8,769 bases of DNA from an uncultured Oscillospiraceae bacterium (lineage in GTDB: Bacteria > Bacillota > Clostridia > Oscillospirales > Oscillospiraceae), in contig CAKTMQ010000064.1 of NCBI GenBank assembly GCA_934573945.1, positions 1 to 8,769 on the forward strand, read 5' to 3'. Below the pieces are notes generated by a model that searched no databases, was not told the DNA's origin, and saw nothing but the letters and a program-made list of their open reading frames with translations. The position numbers were made by a program, and so were the translations under genes. Positions 1 to 6,999 of this stretch are shown here, in pieces (the first letter of the stretch is position 1; each line of letters opens with the position of its first letter).

Positions 1-77
1 GCTCTCTGTCCAACGTGCTGAGCCCGGCGATCGGCTGGGTGTTCGATCTATTCTGCCGCATTGTCGGTTTTTATTGA
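1..77 (+). CDS. C-terminal end of an unidentified, probably membrane, protein (partial)
   Basis: An open frame enters from the left edge, with complete codons from base 3, and ends at TGA 75-77. It gives 24 hydrophobic, aromatic-rich residues ending in Val-Gly-Phe-Tyr. This looks like a membrane-associated C-terminus. In many Clostridia the gene just before scpA is a site-2-protease-like (M50) membrane metalloprotease, and a hydrophobic tail would fit. That identity is inference from gene order, because no catalytic motif lies in the window. Its stop overlaps the GAGGT used as the scpA ribosome-binding site, so the two genes are probably co-transcribed. Confidence 0.5.
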   Translation, partial: SLSNVLSPAIGWVFDLFCRIVGFY

Positions 78-87
78 GGTATGACCA

Positions 88-882
88 TTGGATAATCCCA
101 TTTTCAAGCTGGAAAAGGTGGTGCAGGCCAAGGGCAGTGAGCCGCTGGAGGACTTCGAAGGGCCGCTGGATCTGATCCTGTTTCTGCTGGGAAAAAATAA
201 AATCGAAATACAGGACATTCCCATTGCACTGATTCTGGAGCAGTATCTGGCCTATCTGGAGCGGCGCAAGGAGATGGATTTGGAGGTGGCCAGCGAGTTT
301 ATTACCATGGCCGCTCACCTGATGTACATCAAGACCCGTATGCTGCTGAGCCTGGAGGATGAGGAAGCTCAGAGCGAGATGGACGCCCTCATCAAGTCGC
401 TGGAGGAGCGGCAGCGGGGCGACATCTATGCCCGCATCAAAGTGCTGTCGGAACGGCTGGCGCCTATGGGGGAATTTGGACGGGACATTATGACCCGTGC
501 CCCGGAGGTCATGGAGCGGGGCAAGATCTATGAGTATGACCAGCAGCCCGGCGACCTGATCATTGCCATGCAGGAGGTGGCCGACCGGCGGGGACAGCTG
601 GAGCAGCAGCCGGATCTGAAGCCCTTTGACGAGATCGTGCGGCGTGAGCCGTATTCGGTGGAGACGAAAGCGCGGGAGATCTTCCGACGGCTCAAGACCG
701 GCGGCATCACCCGGTTTCTGCTGCTGTTCCGGGGCAGCCGCAGCCGCAGCGAGGTGGTGGCCACCTTTATGGCGGTGCTGGAGCTGTGCCGCAGCCGGAT
801 CATCCGTCTGGCCGCCGGCGTCAATGACTGCACGGTGGAATGTGACGGCGAGATGCCGGAGGACTGGAAAGAGGAGGTTTGA
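88..882 (+). CDS. scpA: Segregation and condensation protein A (ScpA, kleisin)
   Basis: ScpA is the kleisin subunit that bridges the SMC ATPase heads and, with ScpB, forms the bacterial condensin that compacts and segregates the chromosome. The 264-residue product has the family N-terminal signature FEGPLD at residues 23-28, followed by the LLxKNKIEIQDIPI-type helix. The DLEVASEF...YIKTRMLL segment and a C-terminal winged-helix segment (roughly 185-250) then follow, so the length is full for the family. The start is TTG at 88: GAGGT at 76-80 lies seven bases upstream. The ATG at 81 is not used, because it directly abuts that sequence and its frame stops at 93-95. scpB follows after 12 bases, the usual scpAB pairing. 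The extra ~20 residues ahead of FEGPLD also occur in relatives as I recall them. The identification is secure. Confidence 0.96.
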   Translation: MDNPIFKLEKVVQAKGSEPLEDFEGPLDLILFLLGKNKIEIQDIPIALILEQYLAYLERRKEMDLEVASEFITMAAHLMYIKTRMLLSLEDEEAQSEMDALIKSLEERQRGDIYARIKVLSERLAPMGEFGRDIMTRAPEVMERGKIYEYDQQPGDLIIAMQEVADRRGQLEQQPDLKPFDEIVRREPYSVETKAREIFRRLKTGGITRFLLLFRGSRSRSEVVATFMAVLELCRSRIIRLAAGVNDCTVECDGEMPEDWKEEV

Positions 883-894
883 GGTACCTGCGAT

Positions 895-1479
895 ATGGAT
901 ACGCTTGAGATGAGAGAAGTAGAGGCCGCCCTTGAGGGGATCCTCTTCGCCTCCGGTGAGCCGGTGGCGGTGGAGCGCATCTGCATGGCCATGGAGATGG
1001 ATCGCCCCACGGTGGAGCTGGTCTTGCAGAAGCTGGCGGACTATTACGCCTACGAGCGCCGCGGTATGCGGCTTTTGAAGATGGAGGACAGCTATCAGCT
1101 GTGCTCCGCGCCGGAATACGGCGATGTGATCCGCCGCGCCTTCGAGGTGCGCAAGCCAGCCAGACTGAGCCAGCCCGCGCTGGAGGTGCTGACCATCATC
1201 GCCTATTATCAGCCGACCACCCGTGCCTATGTGGATCAGATCCGGGGTGTGGACAGCTCCTACACGGTGGGACTGCTGCTGGATCGGCATCTGATCGAGG
1301 AGTGCGGCAGGCTGCAGGTACCTGGCAGACCCCGTCTGTACCGGACGACCCAGGCGTTCCTGCGGGCATTCCATTTGCAGTCGCTGGATGACCTGCCGGA
1401 GATGCCGGGCGTCGAGGGAGACGGCCAGCTGCGGCTGGATGAGCAGGGAAAAGTGCTGGAGATGCCGGAGGAGAACTGA
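895..1479 (+). CDS. scpB: Segregation and condensation protein B (ScpB)
   Basis: ScpB is the kite-type partner of ScpA in the SMC condensin; it acts as a dimer on the nucleoid. The 194-residue product matches the family in length. It has the first winged helix with LEGILFASGEPV at residues 13-24. The second begins near P94 (PALEVLTIIAYYQP, then a RGVDSS turn). The typical GRPRLYRTT strand and the SLDDLPEMPG tail follow. GAGGT at 881-885, overlapping the scpA stop, gives a nine-base spacing to the ATG. The next gene follows after 29 bases. Together with scpA this is a standard condensin accessory pair. The identification is secure. Confidence 0.96.
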   Translation: MDTLEMREVEAALEGILFASGEPVAVERICMAMEMDRPTVELVLQKLADYYAYERRGMRLLKMEDSYQLCSAPEYGDVIRRAFEVRKPARLSQPALEVLTIIAYYQPTTRAYVDQIRGVDSSYTVGLLLDRHLIEECGRLQVPGRPRLYRTTQAFLRAFHLQSLDDLPEMPGVEGDGQLRLDEQGKVLEMPEEN

Positions 1480-1508
1480 GGGCAGTACGCGGAAAGGAGG
1501 CGGCGCGT

Positions 1509-2186
1509 TTGGTTGGATGGATCATTCTGGGCGTTGTCGTGGGACTGATCGTCCTGGTGCTGTGCCTGCGCGTGGGCGTGGTGATCCGGCTGGGCGAGGA
1601 GCTGCAGGTGACGGCGTGTATCGGACCGAAGAAGCTGCGGCTGGTACCGCCGCCGGAGCGGAAGCCGAAGAAAAAGAAGCCAGAAAAGGCAGTGCAGCCA
1701 TCGGTGGCGGAAAAGCATGAAAAGAAGAAACTGGATCTGCATTTGACCGCCGGGGACATCCGGGCGGGTCTGCGGGCAGTGTGGCAGTCCATACAGGGCA
1801 CACTGCGCCGGGTAGGCCGTCGGATCCGGATCGACCCGCTGGAGCTGTGCTTCGTGTTCGGCGATGACGACCCCGCTGCTGCGGCGGAGCTGTACGGCTG
1901 GGCGAATGCCGCCATGTGGACGGTGATGCCCCGGCTGGAGGAGGCGGTGCATATGCCGTCGCCGCACATCCACATGGAGGTGGATTTTCAGGCTGCTGCC
2001 ACAAGGGTCAGCGGCGAGATCGGTGCCAGCTTCCGGATCGGTGATCTGCTGGTCATCGGCTGGGCGGCGGCCAGACCGCTGCTGCGGTTCGGGCTTCCGC
2101 TGCTGAAGCGGCAGCGCGCCGCAGCAAAGGCAAAAGCGGCGGTGGAGAAGGCGCCTGAGACGACACCGCCTTCCAAGGCGGCTTAA
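1509..2186 (+). CDS. DUF2953 (YtfI-like) membrane protein
   Basis: A 225-residue protein of unknown biochemical function, recognised as DUF2953 by architecture and position. It has one N-terminal membrane helix (residues 3-20), then a Lys/Pro/Glu-rich linker (about 47-74, including four consecutive lysines). A soluble domain follows, with a GDDDPAAAA segment at 118-126 followed by YG, matching the family's Asp-Pro-Ala turn. A hydrophobic stretch near 178-200 and a basic Ala/Lys-rich tail end the protein. In Bacillus the homologue ytfI lies immediately before ytfJ, as here, and the pair is conserved among spore-formers. A sporulation-related membrane role is therefore inferred, not shown. The start is TTG at 1509 with a strong AGGAGG at 1495-1500, eight bases upstream; no ATG fits better. 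Confidence 0.82.
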   Translation: MVGWIILGVVVGLIVLVLCLRVGVVIRLGEELQVTACIGPKKLRLVPPPERKPKKKKPEKAVQPSVAEKHEKKKLDLHLTAGDIRAGLRAVWQSIQGTLRRVGRRIRIDPLELCFVFGDDDPAAAAELYGWANAAMWTVMPRLEEAVHMPSPHIHMEVDFQAAATRVSGEIGASFRIGDLLVIGWAAARPLLRFGLPLLKRQRAAAKAKAAVEKAPETTPPSKAA

Positions 2187-2233
2187 CGACAGAAGAAGCA
2201 ACCACTGATAGATGAAGAGAAAGGAATACGACC

Positions 2234-2629
2234 ATGGAAATGAATGAAAAGAAAAGTTCCATTACAGCGGTGATGGAGTCCTCAATGGCAAAGATCCGTG
2301 AGATGGTGGATTCCAATACCATCGTAGGCGAGCCGATCACCACACCCGACGGCGTGACGCTGATCCCGGTGTCCCGGCTGAGCTTCGGCTTTGGCTGCGG
2401 CGGCGGTGATTACGGCAAGCAGCCGGACAAGCTGGGCGCAGGTGCTGCTGCCGGTGTCCGTGTGGAGCCGATGGCGTTTCTGGTGGTGAAGGACGGTGTT
2501 ACCCGGATGCTGCCGGTGGCTGCCCCCGCCATCTCCACCGTGGATCGTGCTATCGAGCTGGTGCCCCAGGTGCTGGATCGGGTGGAGAGCTTTATCGACC
2601 GCAAAAAAGAGGAGAAAGAGACCTACTGA
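2234..2629 (+). CDS. ytfJ: GerW/YtfJ family sporulation protein
   Basis: A 131-residue protein of the GerW (YtfJ) family, found in spore-forming Firmicutes and in Streptomyces. In Bacillus subtilis the homologue is a forespore product linked to L-alanine germination; its biochemical role is unknown. The hallmark segment is at residues 30-58: IVGEPITTPDG, then TLIPVSRLSFGFG and a glycine run (CGGG). After a Gly/Ala-rich stretch comes the VEPMAFLVVKDG strand, and the C-terminus is charged. No signal peptide or membrane helix is seen. AAGGA at 2221-2225 lies eight bases before the ATG. It follows the DUF2953 gene by 47 bases in the standard ytfI-ytfJ order. I see no convincing forespore sigma-factor promoter in that gap, so its sporulation control may come from further upstream or not be obvious by eye. 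Confidence 0.92.
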   Translation: MEMNEKKSSITAVMESSMAKIREMVDSNTIVGEPITTPDGVTLIPVSRLSFGFGCGGGDYGKQPDKLGAGAAAGVRVEPMAFLVVKDGVTRMLPVAAPAISTVDRAIELVPQVLDRVESFIDRKKEEKETY

Positions 2630-2669
2630 GCAAAATTGCAGCGCTAGGGACAAACCGCCTCTGCATAGG

Positions 2670-2691
2670 ATGGTATCCGGGGTGATACCAT
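2670..2691 (+). promoter_or_regulatory. Perfect hairpin enclosing the ribosome-binding site and start codon of the carboxypeptidase gene
   Basis: Bases 2670-2677 (ATGGTATC) and 2684-2691 (GATACCAT) are exact reverse complements separated by the six-base loop CGGGGT. The 3' arm ends on the first two bases of the ATG at 2690. The only good ribosome-binding sequence, GGGGTGAT at 2679-2686, lies in the loop and the start of the 3' arm. In RNA the structure could mask translation start. As DNA it could instead be an 8-6-8 operator. Both readings are inference; the base pairing itself is directly visible. Confidence 0.5.
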
Positions 2692-3499
2692 GGGAAAGAA
2701 AATGTGGGGGATTCTGCTGTCCGGCTGTCTGCTGCTGATGCTGCTGCCGTGCCGTGCGGAGGCGCTGCAGGTGTCCGCATCATCTGCCGTGCTGATGGAC
2801 GCGGACAGCGGGGCGCTGTTCTACGAGAAGGATGCCGGCAGACGGATGGGCATCGCCAGCACCACCAAGATCATGACGGCGCTGGTGGTGCTGGAGCATA
2901 CCGCGCTGACGGATACCGTCACCGTGACTGCCGCCCATATGGTGGAGGGATCCTCCATGTATCTCAAGCCCGGCGAGACGGTGACGGTGGAGGAGCTGCT
3001 GTACGGTCTGCTGCTGTGCAGCGGCAACGACGCGGCGCTGGCGCTGGCGGACTGCTGCGGCGGGCTGGAGTGCTTTGTGCAGGCCATGAACGATATGGCA
3101 GCGGCGCTGGGGATGACGGATACCTCCTTTGCCAATCCTAACGGGCTGGATCAGGAGGGGCACTACTCCACGGCGCGGGATATGGCGGTGCTGGCGGCTT
3201 ACGCCATGGAGTACCCCACCTTTCGCCGTATCTGCTCCACCAGAACGGCCACGGTAGGCGGCAGGACGATGACCAATCACAACAAGCTGCTGACCCAGCT
3301 GGAGGGCTGCATCGGCGTCAAGACAGGCTATACGAAGGCGTCGGGACGCACGCTGGTGTCCTGTGTGGAGCGTGGAGGCCGCCGCCTGGTGGCGGTAACG
3401 CTGTGCGACGGCAATGACTGGGCAGATCACAAGGCGCTGTATGAAATGGGTTTTGCCGCGCTGGAACAGGAGAACGCAAAGGAGGGAACAACACCATGA
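2690..3499 (+). CDS. D-alanyl-D-alanine carboxypeptidase (DacF/PBP5 family, short form)
   Basis: A serine DD-carboxypeptidase (peptidase S11) that trims the terminal D-Ala from peptidoglycan stem peptides outside the membrane. The 269-residue product has an N-terminal signal peptide (basic GKK, hydrophobic 8-20, probable cleavage after AEA at 23-25). The three active-site motifs are present: STTK at 57-60, SGN at 111-113 and KTG at 211-213. It is short: family members such as Bacillus DacF have about 380-400 residues, and this one lacks the C-terminal beta domain and amphipathic anchor, so it may be released or held by partners. Eight cysteines lie in the mature part, including one just before SGN. 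Position after ytfJ matches the DacF neighbourhood of Clostridia and suggests work on spore or vegetative wall. Its stop overlaps the next start by four bases. The product name is sure; the exact paralogue is not. Confidence 0.92.
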   Translation: MGKKMWGILLSGCLLLMLLPCRAEALQVSASSAVLMDADSGALFYEKDAGRRMGIASTTKIMTALVVLEHTALTDTVTVTAAHMVEGSSMYLKPGETVTVEELLYGLLLCSGNDAALALADCCGGLECFVQAMNDMAAALGMTDTSFANPNGLDQEGHYSTARDMAVLAAYAMEYPTFRRICSTRTATVGGRTMTNHNKLLTQLEGCIGVKTGYTKASGRTLVSCVERGGRRLVAVTLCDGNDWADHKALYEMGFAALEQENAKEGTTP

Positions 3500-4215
3500 T
3501 GGAACGGCTGCAAAAATTGATTGCCGGTGCCGGTGTCTGTTCCCGGCGTGCAGCGGAGACGCTGCTGACAGAGGGACGCGTATGCGTCAACGGTGCGGCG
3601 GCGCAGCTGGGCGACAAGGCGGATCCGGACAGTGATGTGATCACAATAGATGGAAAACCAATTACCTTTACAGAAAAGCGGGTCTATCTGATGCTCAATA
3701 AGCCCCGTGGTTATGTGACGACCCTCCGCGATGAACGGGGACGCGCCACCGCTGTTGAGCTGGTGGCGGCCTGCGGCGAACGCGTTTTTCCGGTGGGACG
3801 TCTGGACAAGGACAGCGAAGGGCTGCTGCTGTTCACCAATGACGGGGCGCTGATGCAGGCCATGACCCACCCCCGTCATCAGGTGGACAAGGTATATGAG
3901 GTGACGGTGCGCGGCGCGCTGGACGGCGCGGCGGCGCGTCTGGCGGCAGTGACCCGGCTGGAGGACGGCGAGAAGATCCTTCCGGCGCAGGTGACGCAGC
4001 TGGCATGCCATGGCGGACAGGCTGTGCTGCAGGTGATCATCCATCAGGGGAAGAACCGGCAGATCCGCCGGATGTGTGCACAGGCGGGACTGCAGGTGCT
4101 GCGTCTGCGGCGTGTGGCGGAGGATGCCCTCACGCTGGGAGATCTGCCCAGCGGCCAATGGCGCTATCTGACAGACAGTGAGATATTTGCACTTAAAGGA
4201 AGCGAGAAAACATGA
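3496..4215 (+). CDS. rluB: rRNA pseudouridine synthase (RluB/RsuA family)
   Basis: A stand-alone pseudouridine synthase that isomerises a uridine in ribosomal RNA, most likely 23S. The 239-residue product starts with an S4 RNA-binding domain (about 3-50, with AGVCSRRAAE and GRVCVNG). The catalytic domain follows, with NKPRGYVTT at 68-76, GRLDKDSEGLLLFTNDG around catalytic Asp104, and GKNRQIRRM near the C-terminal third. These place it in the RsuA/RluB/RluE/RluF group; the exact target base cannot be read from sequence, so the symbol is by similarity. The start is ATG 3496, nine bases after GGAGGG (3481-3486) and overlapping the carboxypeptidase stop as ATGA; ATG 3499 is a possible alternative. 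It also overlaps the regulator gene downstream, suggesting translational coupling on both sides. Confidence 0.9.
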   Translation: MMERLQKLIAGAGVCSRRAAETLLTEGRVCVNGAAAQLGDKADPDSDVITIDGKPITFTEKRVYLMLNKPRGYVTTLRDERGRATAVELVAACGERVFPVGRLDKDSEGLLLFTNDGALMQAMTHPRHQVDKVYEVTVRGALDGAAARLAAVTRLEDGEKILPAQVTQLACHGGQAVLQVIIHQGKNRQIRRMCAQAGLQVLRLRRVAEDALTLGDLPSGQWRYLTDSEIFALKGSEKT

Positions 4216-5078
4216 AACAAAGCGTATTACATACGATACGCGCCGGAATGGATGGCTTTTCCAAGGGACAGAAGCGGATCGCCAATTATATTCTGGACAA
4301 TTACGACAAGGCGGCCTTTATGACGGCTGCCCGGCTGGGACAGACCGCTCAGGTCAGTGAATCCACGGTGGTGCGTTTTGCCGCAGAACTGGGCTACAGC
4401 GGCTATCCCGCCATGCAGAAGGCGCTGCAGGAGATCATCCGCGGCAAGCTGACCTCCGTACAGCGGATCCAGGCGTCGCAGGATCAGATGACCGGCGAGG
4501 ACATTCTGGCGGCGGTGATGCAGCGCGATATGGACAGTATCCATACCGCCATTGAACAGATCGACCGGGGAGAGTTCCAGCGTGCGGTGGAGCTGCTGCT
4601 GAATGCGCAGCATATTTACATTTTGGGCGTGCGATCCAGCTCCTTCTTGGCGGGCTATCTGAATTTCTATTTCCACCTGCTGTTCAAGAACGTGATCTAT
4701 GTGCAGAACACCGCGGCAGGTGAGATCTATGAGCAGATGATCCATATCGGCCCGGGGGACGTGATGGTGGGCATCAGCTTCCCCCGTTACTCCAATATGG
4801 GTATTCACGCCATGCAGCTGGCACATGACCGGGGCGCCGATGTGGTGGCCATCACCGACAGCCAGCTCTCGCCGCTGTATCCACTGGCGACGGCGGCACT
4901 GCTGGTGCGGTGCGAGGCGCTGTCCTATGTGGATTCGCTGGCGGCGCCGCTGAGTCTGGTAAACGCGCTGATCCTGGCTGTGGGACAGCGGAAGCGGGAG
5001 GAGGTCTCCCACGTGTTTGCCGAGCTGGAGCAGGTCTGGTCGAAGTACAGTATATTTGGGAAAGCGGAAGATGAATGA
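4212..5078 (+). CDS. MurR/RpiR family transcriptional regulator (HTH plus SIS domain)
   Basis: A 288-residue DNA-binding regulator. The N-terminal RpiR-type helix-turn-helix covers about 1-77, with the recognition region VSESTVVRFAAELGYSGYP at 48-66. A C-terminal SIS (phosphosugar isomerase-like) domain covers about 130-260, starting HIYILGVRSSS at 134-144. Family members usually sense phosphosugars and control sugar or cell-wall-sugar catabolism. Here no sugar-use gene is next to it; neighbours are rRNA modification and a flavoprotein. The usual SIS segment ISxSGxT appears as GISFPRYS at 187-194, a variant I recall from other Firmicutes members, which may change the ligand. AAAGGA at 4195-4200 precedes the ATG by 11 bases, and the start overlaps the rluB stop (ATGA). 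The family is clear; targets and ligand are unknown. Confidence 0.9.
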   Translation: MKQSVLHTIRAGMDGFSKGQKRIANYILDNYDKAAFMTAARLGQTAQVSESTVVRFAAELGYSGYPAMQKALQEIIRGKLTSVQRIQASQDQMTGEDILAAVMQRDMDSIHTAIEQIDRGEFQRAVELLLNAQHIYILGVRSSSFLAGYLNFYFHLLFKNVIYVQNTAAGEIYEQMIHIGPGDVMVGISFPRYSNMGIHAMQLAHDRGADVVAITDSQLSPLYPLATAALLVRCEALSYVDSLAAPLSLVNALILAVGQRKREEVSHVFAELEQVWSKYSIFGKAEDE

Positions 5079-6306
5079 GATTGTTGTGATCGGCGGCGGC
5101 GCCGCCGGTCTGATGGCCGCCATTGCCGCCGCCGAACGGGGCAGTCAGGTGCGGCTGATAGAGCCCAATGAACGGTTGGGTAAGAAAATCAATATTACCG
5201 GCAAAGGTCGCTGTAACGTGACCAATGACACGGATCTGGAGGGACTGCTGGCACATATTCCCTGCAATGGCCGGTTTCTGTACAGCGCCCTGTCCCGGTT
5301 CGGCAGCCGGGATACCGTGGCTTTTTTTGAGCGCTGCGGTGTGCCGCTGAAGGTGGAGCGGGGTGACCGGGTCTTTCCGGTGTCCGACAGTGCCTTTGAC
5401 ATCACGGATGCGCTGAAGCGTCAGGTGAAAGCGCTTGGGATCCAGTGGATCCGTGACCGCGCTGTGGCGGTGGAAACGACGGATGGCCGGGTGATGGCGG
5501 TGAAAGGCGAGAAGGGGAGCTGCCCCTGCCGCGCTGCGGTCATCGCTACCGGCGGCGTCTCCTATCCTGGCACCGGCTCCACCGGCGACGGCTATCGGTT
5601 GGCTGCCGCGCTGGGGCATACTATTGTGCCGCCGCGCGGCTCGCTGGTGCCTCTGGTGAGCAGCGATGACTGCTGCCGCCGGATGCAGGGGCTGAGCCTG
5701 AAAAATGTGGAGCTGACGGTGTATAACCGGAAGCATAAGCCGGTGTTCCGGGAATTTGGTGAGATGCTCTTTACCCATTTTGGCCTGTCCGGGCCGCTGG
5801 TGCTGTCTGCCAGCGCCCACCTGCGGGACTGGGAGACGGAGCAGTACACGTCCAGCATCGACCTGAAGCCGGCGCTGGACGATCAGAAGCTGGATGCCCG
5901 AATCCTGCGGGACATCGGCGAGAACCCCAACCGGGACTTTGAAAAGCTGCTCTCTGGTCTGGTGCCCCACAGCATGGCACCGGTACTGGCGGAGCGGCTG
6001 GGTGTGCCGGGTACACTGAAAGCCAACTCCGTTACGAAAGAGCAGCGTCGTGCACTGGTGCAGCTGCTGAAGCACTTTTCTATTCCGCTCACTGGTGTCC
6101 GGCCGGTGGCAGAGGCCATCGTAACGGCCGGCGGCGTCAAGGTAAGCGAGGTAAAGCCCAACACCATGGCATCCAAGCTGGTGGAGGGGCTATATTTTGC
6201 CGGTGAGGTACTGGATGTGGATGCCTACACAGGCGGCTTTAATTTACAGATCGCGTGGGCGACCGGCCATCTGGCCGGTATCAGCGCGGCAGAACAACAG
6301 GAGTGA
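5071..6306 (+). CDS. HI0933/BaiN-type FAD-dependent oxidoreductase
   Basis: A 411-residue flavoprotein of the HI0933-like family (also called BaiN/RdsA or YhiN). The N-terminal dinucleotide-binding motif is IGGGAAG (G8 to G13), followed by E31 at the end of the second beta strand. The family signature KKINITGKGRCNVTN lies at 38-52, ATGGVSYPGTGSTGDGY starts at 159, and the C-terminal FAD-contacting segment starts GEVLDVDAYTGG at 378. Length is normal. One clostridial homologue is assigned to bile-acid reduction, but this copy sits in a core operon beside cmk, so no substrate should be inferred. I start at ATG 5071, overlapping the regulator stop by eight bases. An in-frame ATG at 5017 would add 18 residues ahead of the nucleotide-binding strand and lie inside the previous gene. 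The ribosome-binding site is weak (AAGCGGAAG), suggesting coupling. Confidence 0.9.
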   Translation: MNEIVVIGGGAAGLMAAIAAAERGSQVRLIEPNERLGKKINITGKGRCNVTNDTDLEGLLAHIPCNGRFLYSALSRFGSRDTVAFFERCGVPLKVERGDRVFPVSDSAFDITDALKRQVKALGIQWIRDRAVAVETTDGRVMAVKGEKGSCPCRAAVIATGGVSYPGTGSTGDGYRLAAALGHTIVPPRGSLVPLVSSDDCCRRMQGLSLKNVELTVYNRKHKPVFREFGEMLFTHFGLSGPLVLSASAHLRDWETEQYTSSIDLKPALDDQKLDARILRDIGENPNRDFEKLLSGLVPHSMAPVLAERLGVPGTLKANSVTKEQRRALVQLLKHFSIPLTGVRPVAEAIVTAGGVKVSEVKPNTMASKLVEGLYFAGEVLDVDAYTGGFNLQIAWATGHLAGISAAEQQE

Positions 6307-6312
6307 AGGATC

Positions 6313-6999
6313 ATGGAGGATAAGGCGATCTATTCGGTGGCGGTGGACGGCCCCAGCGGTGCGGGAAAGAGCACACTGGCCAGAGCATTGGCAGAGGAAC
6401 TGCGGATCCTGTACGTGGATACTGGCGCAATTTATCGGACGATCGGCTGCTATGCCAGACGCTGCGGCGTGGATGCAGCTGATGTCCGGGCGGTGACGGC
6501 ACTGCTGCCTCGGGTGGAGATCGGTATGACCTATGATGGGGCGGGCTTGCAGCATATGCTGCTGCAGGGTGAGGACGTAACGCAGAAGATCCGTTTGCCG
6601 GAGATCTCGCTGTACGCCTCTGCGGTGTCCGCCATTCCGGAGGTGCGTGCGTTCCTGCTGGAGATGCAGCGCCGCTTTGCCCGGGAGACCAGCGTGATCA
6701 TGGACGGCCGGGACATCGGCACGGTGGTGTTGCCCGATGCGGATGTCAAGATCTTTCTGGAGGCGGATGTGGAGATCCGTGCCCGCCGTCGGGAGAAAGA
6801 ATTGCTCCAGCGGGGTACGCCCCTGCCCTATGAGCAGGTACTGCAGGAGATGCGGGAGCGGGATTATAACGACACACACCGCGCCGCCGCACCGCTGCGC
6901 CCTGCGCCGGATGCCGTGCGGGTGGATACCAGCCATCTGGATTTTAACCAGAGCAAGTGCAGATTGCTGGAGATCATCAGAGAGAAGGTGGGCGTATGA
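6313..6999 (+). CDS. cmk: Cytidylate kinase (CMP/dCMP kinase)
   Basis: Cytidylate kinase phosphorylates CMP and dCMP with ATP in the cytoplasm, feeding nucleic-acid and phospholipid (CDP) synthesis. The 228-residue product has the P-loop GPSGAGKST at 13-21, then YVDTGAIYR, where most relatives have DTGAMYR. MDGRDIGTVVLPDADVKIFL and the lid/arginine segment RERDYNDTHR...APL follow. Length is typical. AGGAG at 6299-6303, overlapping the previous stop, gives nine bases to the ATG. The order cmk, plsC-type acyltransferase, ispH-rpsA is common in Clostridia, and the cmk-rpsA association is wider still among bacteria. The identification is secure. Confidence 0.96.
   Translation: MEDKAIYSVAVDGPSGAGKSTLARALAEELRILYVDTGAIYRTIGCYARRCGVDAADVRAVTALLPRVEIGMTYDGAGLQHMLLQGEDVTQKIRLPEISLYASAVSAIPEVRAFLLEMQRRFARETSVIMDGRDIGTVVLPDADVKIFLEADVEIRARRREKELLQRGTPLPYEQVLQEMRERDYNDTHRAAAPLRPAPDAVRVDTSHLDFNQSKCRLLEIIREKVGV

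Noticed and set aside
81..95. ATG at 81 as the scpA start
   Set aside because: It abuts the GAGGT sequence with no spacing and its frame stops after four codons; TTG at 88 gives correct spacing and the ScpA frame.
1260..2201. A 313-codon minus-strand open frame, with similar ones opposite the carboxypeptidase and rluB genes
   Set aside because: All are antisense to secure genes, rich in Arg, Ser, Pro or Leu, and without plausible ribosome-binding sites or family motifs.
2187..2233. Possible terminator or promoter in the DUF2953-ytfJ gap
   Set aside because: No inverted repeat with a T-run and no paired -35/-10 boxes are visible; the gap is 47 bases with only a ribosome-binding site.
2663..2690. 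Forespore sigma-factor-like promoter (GCATA and GGTGATACCA) before the carboxypeptidase gene
   Set aside because: The spacer is only 13 bases, one conserved -10 base is wrong, and the -10 would overlap the start codon. The similarity is better explained by the hairpin and ribosome-binding site.
5017..5070. Upstream in-frame ATG extending the flavoprotein by 18 residues
   Set aside because: The conserved nucleotide-binding strand starts right after Met at 5071, the extension is polar and inside the previous gene, and the overlap at 5071 fits the pattern of neighbouring junctions.
4852..6075. A 407-codon open frame on the minus strand
   Set aside because: It lies opposite the well-identified regulator and flavoprotein genes, has low-complexity His/Gln/Arg composition and no recognisable motif. 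It is a by-product of high GC third positions.
6957..6995. Upstream in-frame ATG extending the acyltransferase by 13 residues
   Set aside because: The added residues are unlike the family N-terminus; ATG 6996 has a better ribosome-binding site and the same ATGA overlap as its neighbours.
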